In this document: positions 42,713 to 51,425 of the stretch, piece by piece | Layout: every line of letters starts with the position of its first letter | How positions within the stretch are numbered: the first letter of the stretch is position 1 | Assembly (NCBI GenBank): GCA_034422115.1 | Contig: DAOUJW010000020.1 | Span: 55,819 to 119,818 of the forward strand | Direction of reading: 5' to 3' | Source: DAOUJW01 sp034422115 | GTDB taxonomy: Bacteria > Chloroflexota > Dehalococcoidia > Lucifugimonadales > UBA2985 | DNA length: 64,000 nucleotides | Made by a program: the position numbers and the translations under genes | The notes under the pieces: generated by a model | The model's input: only the letters and a program-made list of their open reading frames with translations | The model's database searches: none | What the model was told of the DNA's origin: nothing

Positions 42713-43467
42713 GGCAGGAACGCTCCGGGCGGAGGGCTGAGCAGAACAAAGAACTCCCGGTTTCCCTTGCTGCCGGTGATCGGCGAAGGGGTCAGGCCTC
42801 TGAAGCGATAGCCGTTGCTTACCGTCCAGGCTATGACCCTGGCCAGAACGCGGGCGTGCACCCTTGGGTCTCTGACGACGCCTCCTTTACCGACTTCCTC
42901 GCGGCGCGCCTCGAACTGCGGCTTCACCATCGCGATGATACTCCCGTCATCCCTCAGATGCTCGGTCAAGGACGGCAGCACCCTGGTCACGGATATGAAG
43001 GACACGTCCACCGTGGCCAGGTCTACCTTCTCAGGCAAAGAAAAGGAATGGCGGGCGTTCACCCGCTCCATCACCGTCACCCTGGAGTCCTGCCGAAGGC
43101 TGTAGTCCAACTGCCCGTAGCCGACGTCCAGGGCGTAGACCCGCGCCGCGCCGCGCTTGAGGAGGCAGTCGGTAAAGCCGCCCGTGGACGCGCCCACGTC
43201 CAGGGCAACGGCCCCGTCTACGCCCAGGCCGAACTGCTCCAGCGCCGCCACGAGCTTGACGCCGCCGCGCCCTATGTACTCAGGCCCCGTGTCCAGGCAC
43301 ACCACGCCCTCCGGCGGCACACGCTCCCCGGGCGCGGCGGCCGTCCGCCCGTCCACCGTGACCTGGCCCGCCATGATCAGGGCGCGCGCCCTCTCCAGGC
43401 TGTCGATAAGCCCCTGATCTATGAGTGTCTGGTCCAGGCGTCTTGTGTTGGGCCTTCTGTTCGTCAT
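42709..43467 (-). CDS. tlyA: TlyA-type rRNA 2'-O-methyltransferase
   Basis: 252 residues from ATG 43467; the frame is open further upstream but without family sequence. An S4 RNA-binding domain (RRLDQTLIDQGL...ALIMAGQVTVDG) precedes an FtsJ-like SAM-dependent methyltransferase (LDVGASTGGFTDCLL, DVSFISVTRVL). TlyA methylates 16S and 23S rRNA cytidines in mycobacteria and underlies capreomycin sensitivity there; some relatives are annotated as haemolysins without good proof. Co-transcribed with mgtE. Confidence 0.93.
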   Translation of the reverse strand: MTNRRPNTRRLDQTLIDQGLIDSLERARALIMAGQVTVDGRTAAAPGERVPPEGVVCLDTGPEYIGRGGVKLVAALEQFGLGVDGAVALDVGASTGGFTDCLLKRGAARVYALDVGYGQLDYSLRQDSRVTVMERVNARHSFSLPEKVDLATVDVSFISVTRVLPSLTEHLRDDGSIIAMVKPQFEARREEVGKGGVVRDPRVHARVLARVIAWTVSNGYRFRGLTPSPITGSKGNREFFVLLSPPPGAFLP

Positions 43468-43589
43468 CCTCGCTCTCGACGTGTGGCGCTCTCGCCTATT
43501 ATGACCCTTCCGCATTGGACTTGTCACCAATGGCACGACCATAGAGGCGATATCAATGGCGCAGTGGATATTCCGGGGAGAGGCAACGC

Positions 43590-43617
43590 TTGCGCCAAGA
43601 GCCAGGTGCTGTACAAT
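43590..43617 (+). promoter_or_regulatory. Candidate promoter for the small Cys-motif gene
   Basis: TTGCGC (43590-43595), a 16-base spacer and TACAAT (43612-43617). The start would lie about 65 bases before the small gene. Confidence 0.45.
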
Positions 43618-43691
43618 GGACGCGCGGCAGGAGCTGAATCCCTGACTACGAGGGCATAGCTCCCGCAACGCTATCTGTGGGTGTTAGTCCT

Positions 43692-43850
43692 TTGATAGAC
43701 TTCCTCAAAAGAGTCCTGGGGTTCTTCAAGAACATGCGCTGGCGGGGTATGCCGTGGCATATAGCGGCTGCGCGCTGGGTTACCAATATGTCGATCAAAG
43801 CGAGAAGGCTCAGCATGTGCTGCGGAAATCACGGGGAGCCGGGCTGTTGA
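43692..43850 (+). CDS. Small protein ending in CCGNHGEPGC
   Basis: A 52-codon gene, starting at TTG 43692 or GTG 43677. The basic, amphipathic N-terminus (DFLKRVLGFFKNMRW) leads to WHIAAARWVTNMSIKARRL and a C-terminal CCGNHGEPGC with three cysteines. I recall similar short proteins ending in CCGN(H/Y)GEPGC in related genomes, but cannot verify this. The Cys/His motif could bind metal, and the ending at a Cys is unusual. It converges on rho. Confidence 0.6.
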   Translation: MIDFLKRVLGFFKNMRWRGMPWHIAAARWVTNMSIKARRLSMCCGNHGEPGC

Positions 43851-43861
43851 AGGCCCGGACC

Positions 43862-43884
43862 TCCGCCGGCGTGACCGGCGCGGA
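43862..43884. terminator. Possible bidirectional hairpin between the small gene and rho
   Basis: TCCGCCGG and CCGGCGCGGA form a bulged stem around CGTGA. No T-run on either side. Confidence 0.35.
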
Positions 43885-43947
43885 ACGGAGTACAGAGGGT
43901 TGAAGGTGGCCTCGGGAACGGGACGCCGTGGAGGCGGGGAAGGGAGT

Positions 43948-45213
43948 CTACATATCCTTGGTGAGGGTGGTGAGAAACTCCTTGTTGTTGTTGGTCCTCG
44001 CCAGGCGTTCCAGCACCTTCTCCGTCGCCTCCGTGGACTCCATTGAGCCGGAGGTTATCATTGCCACCATCCGGCGAAGCAGCCACACCTGCCGCAGGGT
44101 GTCCGGCTCCAGCATAAGCTCCTCGCGGCGCGTGCCGCTTCTCTGGATGTCTATGGCGGGGAAGACGCGGCGGTCCGCCAGCTTCCTCTCCAGGTGTATC
44201 TCCATGTTGCCGGTACCCTTGAACTCCTCGTAGATGACCTCGTCCATGCGGCTGCCGGTGTCGATGAGACATGCGGCCATAATCGTCAGGCTGCCTCCCT
44301 CTTCCGTGTTGCGGGCGGCGCCGAAGAAACGCTTGGGCGGGTAGAGGGCCACGGGATCGATGCCACCGGAGAGAGTGCGGCCGCTGGTTGGCAGCGCAAG
44401 GTTGTAGGCCCTGGTGAGCCTTGTAATGCTGTCGAGCAGGATAGCCACGTGCTTGCCGGACTCCACCAGGCGCTTGGCGCGGTCCAGGGCCAGCTCCGCA
44501 ACGCGGCAGTGGTCCTCGACCGGGTCGTCAAAGGTTGAGCTGAACACCTCGCCGTCGACGGAGCGCTTGACGTCCGTCACCTCCTCTGGGCGCTCACCGA
44601 TCAGGGCGACCATCAGATTGATGTCAGGAGAGCTGGCAGTAATGCCCTGGGCAATGTGCTTGAGCAGGGTGGTCTTGCCCGCCTTGGGCGGGGAGACGAT
44701 GAGGCCGCGCTGTCCGCGGCCAATGGGCGCCAGGAGGTCCATCAGGCGGGTGGAGAGGTTGTCCTTGCCGGTCTCCAGCTTGATCTGGTGGTCGGGGAAG
44801 ATGGGCGTCAGGTTCTCGAAGTGCGGCCGGCTGCGGGCGGCGTCGGCATCCATCCCGTTGACGCCCTCGACTCGCACTAGGCCGTAGTACTTCTCGCTGT
44901 CCTTGGGGGGGCGCACCTGGCCCATCACCTGATCGCCCGTTCTCAGGGCAAACCGCCGAATCTGGGACTGGGAGACGTACACGTCGTTGGGACTGGGCTT
45001 GAGGTTGAGCTGTCGGAGGAATCCGTAGCCGTCGTTGATTATCTCCAGGATGCCGGACGCGAGGATGTAGCCCTGCTGCTCGGCGTAGGTCTGCATCATT
45101 CGGAAAACGATCTCGCCCCTTGGCAGCGACGCGAGGCCGTTCTCCACGCCCATGTCCTTGGCCATGGTTAGAAGTTCCTGCTTGCTCTTTCCGTCCAGTT
45201 CAACTAGGTTCAT
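43948..45213 (-). CDS. rho: Transcription termination factor Rho
   Basis: 421 residues: N-terminal helix bundle, cold-shock-like RNA domain (GYGFLRQLNLKPSPNDVYVS), Walker A (SPPKAGKTTLL), Walker B (VAILLDSITRL), the Q-loop and R-loop segments, and GTGNMEIHLERKLADRR. It is a hexameric RNA helicase that ends transcription. The short N-terminus lacks the long basic insert seen in actinobacterial Rho. GGGAGAG precedes the ATG. Confidence 0.97.
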   Translation of the reverse strand: MNLVELDGKSKQELLTMAKDMGVENGLASLPRGEIVFRMMQTYAEQQGYILASGILEIINDGYGFLRQLNLKPSPNDVYVSQSQIRRFALRTGDQVMGQVRPPKDSEKYYGLVRVEGVNGMDADAARSRPHFENLTPIFPDHQIKLETGKDNLSTRLMDLLAPIGRGQRGLIVSPPKAGKTTLLKHIAQGITASSPDINLMVALIGERPEEVTDVKRSVDGEVFSSTFDDPVEDHCRVAELALDRAKRLVESGKHVAILLDSITRLTRAYNLALPTSGRTLSGGIDPVALYPPKRFFGAARNTEEGGSLTIMAACLIDTGSRMDEVIYEEFKGTGNMEIHLERKLADRRVFPAIDIQRSGTRREELMLEPDTLRQVWLLRRMVAMITSGSMESTEATEKVLERLARTNNNKEFLTTLTKDM

Positions 45214-45365
45214 AACTCTCTCCCAACTGGTGTCTCCCCTATGAGGGACATCTCCTTAAATGCTCTGTTATCTGTATTGGCTTGAGTCTAAAGGGGCAGC
45301 CCCGAATCACTCATGGAGTTGACGATGCTTGCAGGGGAAACGCCTTTGCCAACGAAAGCCCGGAT

Positions 45366-46025
45366 CTATACTTTGACCGCTCTCTGCCAGTCCTGGATGA
45401 ACCGCTCCACGCCAACGTCCGTCAGCGGGTGGTGCATCATCTGCAGCAGTACCTTGTAGGGTATCGTAGCTATGTCCGCCCCCGCCTCGGCTGCCATTAC
45501 GCAGTGCAGGGGGTGTCGGATGCTGGCGGCCAGCACCTGGGTGTCCATATCGTAGTTACCGAACATCTCCACAATGTCCCGCACCAGCTGCATCCCGTCG
45601 TGGCCTTCGTCGTCCAGCCTTCCCACGAAGGGGCTAACGAAGCTGGCCCCGGCCAGCGCGCCCAGGAGCGCCTGGTTCACCGAGAAGCACAGCGTCTGGT
45701 TAATCCTGATGTCCTCACTTGAGAGTATGCTGATGGCCTCCAGACCCTCCAGGGTGCTGGGAATCTTGACCACCACGTTGGGCGCCCAGGTTGCTATGTC
45801 CCTGCCCTCGGCGACCATGCCGTCCACGGTGGTGCTGATGACCTCTGCCGAAATGGGCCCGTCCACAATCCCCGCAATCTCCTGTACAACTGCCCGGTAG
45901 TTGGACGCGTCGTCAATGCCCTCCTTGGCCGCCAGGGACGGGTTGGTGGTTACGCCGCGCAAGACTCCCAGTCGGTGGGCGTGGTCGATCTCTTCCAGGT
46001 TGGCCGTGTCGAGGAAAATAAGCAT
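45366..46025 (-). CDS. fsa: Fructose-6-phosphate aldolase/transaldolase
   Basis: 219 residues, the short (TalC/Fsa) group of class I aldolases. The Schiff-base Lys lies in NVVVKIPSTLEG, with TTNPSL near the N-terminus and an ASIRHP-type segment before the C-terminus. Members act as transaldolases or fructose-6-phosphate aldolases; the sequence alone does not settle which. AAGGAGG precedes the ATG by eight bases. Confidence 0.92.
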   Translation of the reverse strand: MLIFLDTANLEEIDHAHRLGVLRGVTTNPSLAAKEGIDDASNYRAVVQEIAGIVDGPISAEVISTTVDGMVAEGRDIATWAPNVVVKIPSTLEGLEAISILSSEDIRINQTLCFSVNQALLGALAGASFVSPFVGRLDDEGHDGMQLVRDIVEMFGNYDMDTQVLAASIRHPLHCVMAAEAGADIATIPYKVLLQMMHHPLTDVGVERFIQDWQRAVKV

Positions 46026-46131
46026 GAGCGGAGCCTCCTTACTTTAGCATACAATTGGCGTATTCGTCCATACCCACGAGAGGAGAATTGCAGTATCTTT
46101 CAACCTTCAGGCTCAGCCAGGACGATACCGT

Positions 46132-47775
46132 TCATTGCTCTCTGGTGTAGAGGGGTAGCGGATGCTGTCCGCCCTCTCTGATCACGCCCTTGGCCGTGCC
46201 CACGAACTCCCTGAAGAGGGGGTGCGCCCGGTTTGGCCTGGACAGAAACTCCGGGTGGAACTGGACGCCCACCATGAAGGGGTGCCCAACGATCTCGGAT
46301 ATCTCCACAAGGCTGCCGTCCGGCGACAGGCCGCTGGCTATAAGGCCGCCCTCCTGGAGCCGCTCGCGGTAGGCGTTGTTGAACTCAAACCGGTGTCTAT
46401 GGCGCTCTTCAATCTCCAGCTTGCCGTAGGCCCTGGCCGCCTTGGTGCCGTCCACCAGGTTGCAGGGGTACACGCCCAGCCGCATGGTGCCTCCCATGCC
46501 TCGCACCGAAACCTGGTCAGGCATGAGGTCAATGACGGGATGGGGAGTGTCCGGGTTGAACTCCGTTGAGTTGGCGTCGGGGGAGTTGAGGACGTGGCGG
46601 GCCATCTCCACCACCATCATCTGCATTCCCAGGCAGAGCCCCAGGTACGGGACTTTACGCTCCCGGGCGTACTGAGCCGCCTGGATCATGCCCTCCGTCC
46701 CGCGCGTGCCGAAGCCGCCGGGCACCACTATGCCGCTGGCCGAGTTCAAATACGGCTCCGCTCCGTCCCGCTCAATGTCCTCCGAGTGAACCCATGATAT
46801 CTGCACGTTCCGGTTGTGGTGAAGCCCCGCGTGGCGCAGGGCCTCCCTCACCGATATGTAGGCGTCCGGGAGGTCTACGTATTTGCCCACCAGAGCTATG
46901 CTCAGGGGGTTGTCCAGCGCCTGCATGTGTTCAACCATGTCTCGCCAGTCGGAGATGTCCATCTTTTGAGAAGTGAGCCCCAGGGAGTCGACTATCAGGT
47001 CACCCATGCCTGTGGCCTCCAGTATCAGGGGCACTTCGTAGACGTTGGACACCGTGGGCAGCGGAATCACTCCGTGGTCCTTAACGTCGCAGAAGAGGGC
47101 TATCTTGCTCTTTATGTCCTCCGACACGGGGTGGTCGCTGCGGCAGATGATGGCGTCCGGCTGCACGCCTATGCCTCGCAGCTCTTTCACGCTGTGCTGG
47201 GTTGGCTTGGTCTTCAGCTCCCCGGTGGAGGAGATGTAGGGGAGGAAGGTCACGTGGATGTAGAAGACGTTGTCCCGCCCCACCTCGTTGCGCATCTGGC
47301 GTATGGTCTCAAGGAAGGGGAGACCCTCGATGTCTCCAACGGTGCCGCCGACCTCCACCACAATCACGTCGGGGTCTCCGTCCGCGGCCAGGTTCTTGAT
47401 TCGCTCCTTTATCTCGTTGGTGACGTGGGGCACAGCCTGGATGGTGCCGCCGAGGAAGTCTCCGCGCCGCTCCTTGGATATGACGGAGCTGTATATCTGG
47501 CCCGCCGTGATGTTGGACAGGTAGCTTAGCTCCACGTCTATGAACCGCTCGTAGTGGCCCAGGTCCAGGTCCGTCTCCGTTCCGTCCTCGGTAACGAACA
47601 CCTCGCCGTGCTGGTAGGGGGACATGGTGCCCGGGTCCACGTTCAGGTAGGGGTCCAGCTTCTGGATGGAGACGGATATCCCTCTGCTCTTGAGAATCCG
47701 CCCAATGGAGGCGACGCTTATCCCCTTCCCCACGGAGCTGACCACGCCGCCCGTTACGAATATGTACTTGGTCAT
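46132..47775 (-). CDS. pyrG: CTP synthase
   Basis: 547 residues. The N-terminal synthetase domain begins KYIFVTGGVVSSVGKG and contains the ATP/UTP sites; the C-terminal glutaminase has the nucleophile Cys in GLCLGMQMMV and the catalytic pair in VQFHPEF. It makes CTP from UTP with glutamine. Full length for the family. Stands alone, with a hairpin-rich gap on its 5' side. Confidence 0.98.
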   Translation of the reverse strand: MTKYIFVTGGVVSSVGKGISVASIGRILKSRGISVSIQKLDPYLNVDPGTMSPYQHGEVFVTEDGTETDLDLGHYERFIDVELSYLSNITAGQIYSSVISKERRGDFLGGTIQAVPHVTNEIKERIKNLAADGDPDVIVVEVGGTVGDIEGLPFLETIRQMRNEVGRDNVFYIHVTFLPYISSTGELKTKPTQHSVKELRGIGVQPDAIICRSDHPVSEDIKSKIALFCDVKDHGVIPLPTVSNVYEVPLILEATGMGDLIVDSLGLTSQKMDISDWRDMVEHMQALDNPLSIALVGKYVDLPDAYISVREALRHAGLHHNRNVQISWVHSEDIERDGAEPYLNSASGIVVPGGFGTRGTEGMIQAAQYARERKVPYLGLCLGMQMMVVEMARHVLNSPDANSTEFNPDTPHPVIDLMPDQVSVRGMGGTMRLGVYPCNLVDGTKAARAYGKLEIEERHRHRFEFNNAYRERLQEGGLIASGLSPDGSLVEISEIVGHPFMVGVQFHPEFLSRPNRAHPLFREFVGTAKGVIREGGQHPLPLYTREQ

Positions 47776-47852
47776 CTGTGCAAACCCGGTCTTCGTTCAG
47801 GGACAGCTTCCGGCGTAGACTGATACAAGGAAGTCAGTTTTGAGGGAGTAGA

Positions 47853-47907
47853 GTGGGCAGCCACTTCAGTGGCTATTCTGCCGACATGCCTGCGGGAGTA
47901 CTCCCGC
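47853..47907. repeat. Two small palindromes upstream of pyrG
   Basis: AGCCAC-TTCA-GTGGCT within 47854-47874 forms a tight hairpin, and GCGGGAGTACTCCCGC (47892-47907) is a perfect 16-base palindrome related in sequence to the ACTCCCGC form of family A. Confidence 0.55.
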
Positions 47908-47926
47908 CTATAATAATCCATCACAG

Positions 47927-48187
47927 CTAGGTGGATGCTGATTGCGTCACTTCTACAAAGAACAGGAATGTCACTGTGTAATAGACAATGAAGCTGAGCG
48001 CCAGGAGGTGCAATATCAGTCCTGTAACAGCCATTCCGACGCCGCTTCTGTTTTTTCGGCTCCTGCGTAGTCCAAAAAATGCGAGGGGTAGTCCTACCAA
48101 GATTAGGGGTATTGAGATGTATCCGATGACGGGTATCCAGGCAAACATCATAGCTATGATGCCAAGTATCATACCCGCAATGTTCAT
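47927..48187 (-). CDS. Small DUF4190-like membrane protein
   Basis: 86 residues with two membrane hairpins. The first half, GMILGIIAMMFAWIPVIGYIS, and the small-residue pattern G...A..G.IL resemble DUF4190. No enzymatic motif; function unknown. The gene is A+T-richer than its neighbours and lies by itself. Confidence 0.65.
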   Translation of the reverse strand: MNIAGMILGIIAMMFAWIPVIGYISIPLILVGLPLAFFGLRRSRKNRSGVGMAVTGLILHLLALSFIVYYTVTFLFFVEVTQSAST

Positions 48188-48464
48188 ATACTACGCCTCA
48201 GATTGGTTGGAATCGGGAGTATTGCCTGTACAGGCCCCCGGTGTGACTTTAGTGGCGGAAAAGCCAACTGCCCCTCACGTCCCATCAATCAAGATGATAT
48301 TGGGCATAAAATGCACTTGTCAAGCGTTTTTTGACCTGTAATGAGCCAACTCGTACACAGCCGGGCGATTTGCCGTATGCCTCTGCTTAATCGTAATACA
48401 AAAACACCGGTATTTCCTGGTTATGTTGGTAATACTAATGCTCCCAGGGAGCGCCATGTCATGC
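48188..48464. other. Intergenic region, no gene seen
   Basis: About 280 bases to the left of the repeat cluster. It contains a degenerate T-type palindrome (TTGGTAATACTAA near 48426) but no convincing coding frame or promoter. Confidence 0.5.
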
Positions 48465-48581
48465 CCGCTCATGGTGAGCCTGTCGAACCATTTGAGCGGG
48501 CATACAAAAGCCTAGAGGCTTCCGCTCATACCCTTCGACAAGCTCAGAGCCTGCCCCGTACTTGATACGGGGGTGAGCGGG
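48465..48581. repeat. Family B pair with a family C unit inside
   Basis: The left unit is CCGCTCATGGTGAGC...TTGAGCGGG. The right unit starts CCGCTCATACCCTTCG and is split after CTCAG by a family C element (CCTGCCCCGTACTTG..., 48550-48572), then ends GTGAGCGGG. This is the second nested case in the window. Confidence 0.85.
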
Positions 48582-48657
48582 AAACAAGGTGTATCAGTAA
48601 ATGTCTGTTATGTCAACAAGGAACACCAACACATACAGAGACTAAGAAATGCGGTCT

Positions 48658-49767
48658 CTAAAGGTCTATGGCGTCAACTATGCGCTGCCCCATTTCGGTG
48701 GTTGAGAGCACGCCCCTCGCGCCCTCTTCGGCAATGTCCGGTGTGCGATAGCCCTCGTCCAGCACCGTGTCCACCGCGGCCTCTATTGCCGAGGCTGCGT
48801 CGTGCATGCCCAGGGAGTATCGCAGCATGAGCGCGACGGTGAGGACGGTGGCAATGGGGTTGGCCTTGCCCTGGCCGGCTATGTCCGGCGCGCTGCCATG
48901 TATCGGCTCGTACAGCCCGATGGAGCGCCGCCGACTGCTGCCCTCCTCCCTTGGCGACCCCGCGAGGCTCGCGGAGGGCAGCATGCCCAGGGAGCCGGAC
49001 AGGACCGCCGCTTCGTCCGTGAGGATGTCCCCGAACATGTTCTCGGCCACCATCACGTCAAAGCGGGAGGGGTTCCGCACGAGGGCCATGGCGCAGGAGT
49101 CCACCAGCTGGTGCTCAAGCTCCACGTCCGGATAGTTAGAGGCAAGCTCCGTTGCGATCTCCCTCCAAAGCCGGGAGCTCTCCAGGACGTTGGCCTTGTC
49201 AACGGACGTCAGTTTCTTCCGCCGCCTGCGGGCAAGCTCAAAGCTCACACGCAGCACCCGCTCTATCTCGTTCTCTGTGTAGCGGAGGGTGTCCACGCCG
49301 CGCCTGCCGCGGGCGGTCTGCCAACGCTTCTTAGGCTTGGCAAAGTAGAGGCCGCCCGTAAGCTCCCTGACCATCAGGATGTCCACGCCCTCTATGACAG
49401 ACGGTTTTAGGGAGCTGGAGTTGAGCAGGGGAGGGAAGACCTTCACCGGGCGCAGGTTGGCGAAGAAACCCATAGCCTTGCGCAGGCCGAGGATAGCGTC
49501 CTCCGGGCGGTGGGGAGCCCGGGGGTCGTCCCACTTGGGGCCGCCGACCGCTCCGAAGAGGATGGCGTCGCTCCTGCGGGCCGTCGCCAGGGTGTCCTCC
49601 GGCAGCGGCGTGCCAACCTGGTCAATGGCCGTGCCGCCCACCAGGCCGTACTCCGTCTGGAACGTGGTCTCCGTGCTCTGCTCTATCCTGTTGAGGACCT
49701 TTACGCCTTCTGCAATGACCTCAGGGCCTACGCCGTCGCCGGGGAAAAGGGCGATTCTGAACTGCAT
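48658..49767 (-). CDS. leuB: 3-Isopropylmalate dehydrogenase
   Basis: 369 residues from ATG 49767, with AGGAG seven bases upstream; the frame is open a further 17 codons but into the AhpD-like gene. NAD-dependent oxidative decarboxylation of 3-isopropylmalate in leucine synthesis. Family motifs: LFPGDGVGPEV, the REL(T)GGLYF substrate loop, DKANVL and the adenine-binding GSAPDIAGQGKANP. Last gene of the leu cluster. Confidence 0.96.
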   Translation of the reverse strand: MQFRIALFPGDGVGPEVIAEGVKVLNRIEQSTETTFQTEYGLVGGTAIDQVGTPLPEDTLATARRSDAILFGAVGGPKWDDPRAPHRPEDAILGLRKAMGFFANLRPVKVFPPLLNSSSLKPSVIEGVDILMVRELTGGLYFAKPKKRWQTARGRRGVDTLRYTENEIERVLRVSFELARRRRKKLTSVDKANVLESSRLWREIATELASNYPDVELEHQLVDSCAMALVRNPSRFDVMVAENMFGDILTDEAAVLSGSLGMLPSASLAGSPREEGSSRRRSIGLYEPIHGSAPDIAGQGKANPIATVLTVALMLRYSLGMHDAASAIEAAVDTVLDEGYRTPDIAEEGARGVLSTTEMGQRIVDAIDL

Positions 49768-49783
49768 ATCACACTCCTGGCGC

Positions 49784-50326
49784 TTATCTTCTGAGCTTTG
49801 TTCCCAGGCCCAGGGCAACCCGGTTCACGTAGTTGAACCAGGCCGTCACATGGGCAATGTCTACAATCTCCTGGTCTGAGTAGCCGGCCTCCCGGAGGCA
49901 GTTGATGTCGCTTTCTTCAATGCTGGACGGGCTGCGCGTCACCTTTGCCGCGTAGTCCAGGGCCGCCATAGTCCTGGAGTCCAGATCTGCCCCGGTGTAG
50001 TCCTCGATTACCTGGTCTACCAGGCCGTCGTCCTTGACCAGCTGCCTCAGTACCAGGGTGTGAGTTACCACGCAGTTTCCGCACTGGTTGATTGCGGATA
50101 CGACCGTGACAATCAGATTGACCAGCGTCCGGTCGATGGCGGTTACTCCGTAGCCGGAGCCTGGTAGCTGCAAACCCTCGCTGAGCCACCGGAAAAGGTT
50201 TGGCTCCTGGGTGTACACGGTCAGGGCTTCCGCCTGCACCGTGGCGCCCCTGGCCTTCATGTGCTCGTAGATGCCCTTGAGATCGCCTTCCGCCTCCTCC
50301 TGTCCGATGATCTTTGTCCAAGCCAT
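49784..50326 (-). CDS. AhpD-like carboxymuconolactone decarboxylase family protein
   Basis: 180 residues from ATG 50326, with GGAGG six bases upstream. The AhpD active-site pattern CGNCVVTH (CxxC...H) is present, so it is likely a peroxidase-type or alkylhydroperoxidase protein rather than a lactone decarboxylase. It lies between leuD and leuB with 16 to 20 base gaps and is probably co-transcribed, though no leucine role is known. Confidence 0.85.
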   Translation of the reverse strand: MAWTKIIGQEEAEGDLKGIYEHMKARGATVQAEALTVYTQEPNLFRWLSEGLQLPGSGYGVTAIDRTLVNLIVTVVSAINQCGNCVVTHTLVLRQLVKDDGLVDQVIEDYTGADLDSRTMAALDYAAKVTRSPSSIEESDINCLREAGYSDQEIVDIAHVTAWFNYVNRVALGLGTKLRR

Positions 50327-50346
50327 GTCCGCCTCCTCTCTCCCGT

Positions 50347-50961
50347 CTAGGGCGCGGGCGCGTGGGCCGTCTCGTAGGCCCGTATCTTGTCCTCGTGCTG
50401 TAGGGTAAGGGCGATGTCGTCCAGTCCGTTGAGCAGGCAGTGGCGACGAAAGTCGTGCACCTCCGGGTCGTTGTGCACCTTGAAGCTGATACGCATCCCG
50501 CCCTCGTCCCTTATCTCGCACGCCTCCAGGTCGACGGTCATCTTGTAACCCGGCTCCTCCTTGGCCTTGATCATGATCGCGTTGACCTGCTCCTCCGACA
50601 GGTGCACCGGGACGATGCCGTTGTCGAAGCAGTTCTTGTGGAATATCTCGGCGAAGCTGGAGGCGATGATGACGCGGAAACCGTAGTCCAGCAGCGCCCA
50701 GGGGGCATGCTCCCTGGAAGACCCGCAGCCGAAGTTTGGCCCGGCAACCAGGATGCCCGCGCCCTGGTATGGCGGGAAGTTCAGCTCAAAGTCCGGATTG
50801 GGCTGGCCGTCCGGGAGAAAACGCCAAGCGCCAAAGAGGAACTGCCCGAAGCCCGTCCGCTCAATGCGCTTCAGGTGCACCGCAGGGATTATCTGGTCGG
50901 TGTCCACGTTCTGCCTGTCCAGTGGCGCCACAATGCCCGTCAGGTTGGTGAATGGTTCCAT
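50347..50961 (-). CDS. leuD: Isopropylmalate isomerase small subunit
   Basis: 204 residues, the swivel domain of isopropylmalate isomerase. NVDTDQIIPA near the N-terminus and GCGSSREHAPWAL are the usual motifs; it pairs with LeuC. AAGGAG precedes the ATG by five bases. Separated from leuC by an unknown gene and the GIY-YIG cassette. Confidence 0.96.
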   Translation of the reverse strand: MEPFTNLTGIVAPLDRQNVDTDQIIPAVHLKRIERTGFGQFLFGAWRFLPDGQPNPDFELNFPPYQGAGILVAGPNFGCGSSREHAPWALLDYGFRVIIASSFAEIFHKNCFDNGIVPVHLSEEQVNAIMIKAKEEPGYKMTVDLEACEIRDEGGMRISFKVHNDPEVHDFRRHCLLNGLDDIALTLQHEDKIRAYETAHAPAP

Positions 50962-51034
50962 GATCGCTCCTTGCTATTTTGAGTCTCGACCGAAGTTTCT
51001 CTAATCTGCACAGCCAAGCGTAAACCCGGCCTCC

Positions 51035-51059
51035 GTCATTCCTGCGGAAGCAGGAATCT
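51035..51059. repeat. Family A palindrome flanking the GIY-YIG gene (right-hand inverted partner at 51363)
   Basis: GTCATTCCTGCGG...CAGGAATC. It ends two bases before the stop codon of the GIY-YIG gene. Confidence 0.85.
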
Positions 51060-51060
51060 C

Positions 51061-51348
51061 TCACCCTATCTGGCTATACAAATCAGACCAGTAGGGATTC
51101 ACTTTTTCAATTAACTCAACCTTCCACGCTCGCTTCCATTTCTTTATGGCTTTCTCTCTGCTGATAGCGCTCTCCATAGATTCGTGTATTTCGTACCAGA
51201 CTAAATTATGCACTCTATATCGCTTGGTAAATCCCCCTACAAAATCATTCTTGTGTTCCCACACTCTTCGGACTAAATCCGAGGTGACGCCTATGTAGAT
51301 GGCTCCATTTGGCCTGCTTGCAAGAATGTAAACGCAAGGAGTTGCCAT
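51061..51348 (-). CDS. GIY-YIG endonuclease domain protein
   Basis: 95 residues, the small UPF0213-type GIY-YIG group. VYILASRPNGAIYIGVTSDLVRRVWEH matches the catalytic core (Tyr7, Tyr18, Arg27, His32 region), and RYRVHNLVWYE plus SREKAIKKWKR complete it. The A+T-richer composition is plain (24 G/C of 60 in 51181-51240, against 42 of 60 in the leuD line 50701-50760). Inverted family A repeats lie within 2 and about 15 bases of the ends. No Shine-Dalgarno. It interrupts the leu operon between leuD and an unknown gene. Confidence 0.9.
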   Translation of the reverse strand: MATPCVYILASRPNGAIYIGVTSDLVRRVWEHKNDFVGGFTKRYRVHNLVWYEIHESMESAISREKAIKKWKRAWKVELIEKVNPYWSDLYSQIG

Positions 51349-51362
51349 ATTTCGGGATTTTT

Positions 51363-51387
51363 AGATTCCTGCTTTCGCAGGAATGAC
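51363..51387. repeat. Family A palindrome, inverted partner
   Basis: AGATTCCTGC...GCAGGAATGAC, in the opposite orientation to the copy at 51035-51059. Confidence 0.85.
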
Positions 51388-51425
51388 GAAGAGCGTCGCG
51401 CGACTTATGCTCCATTATCTCCTGA

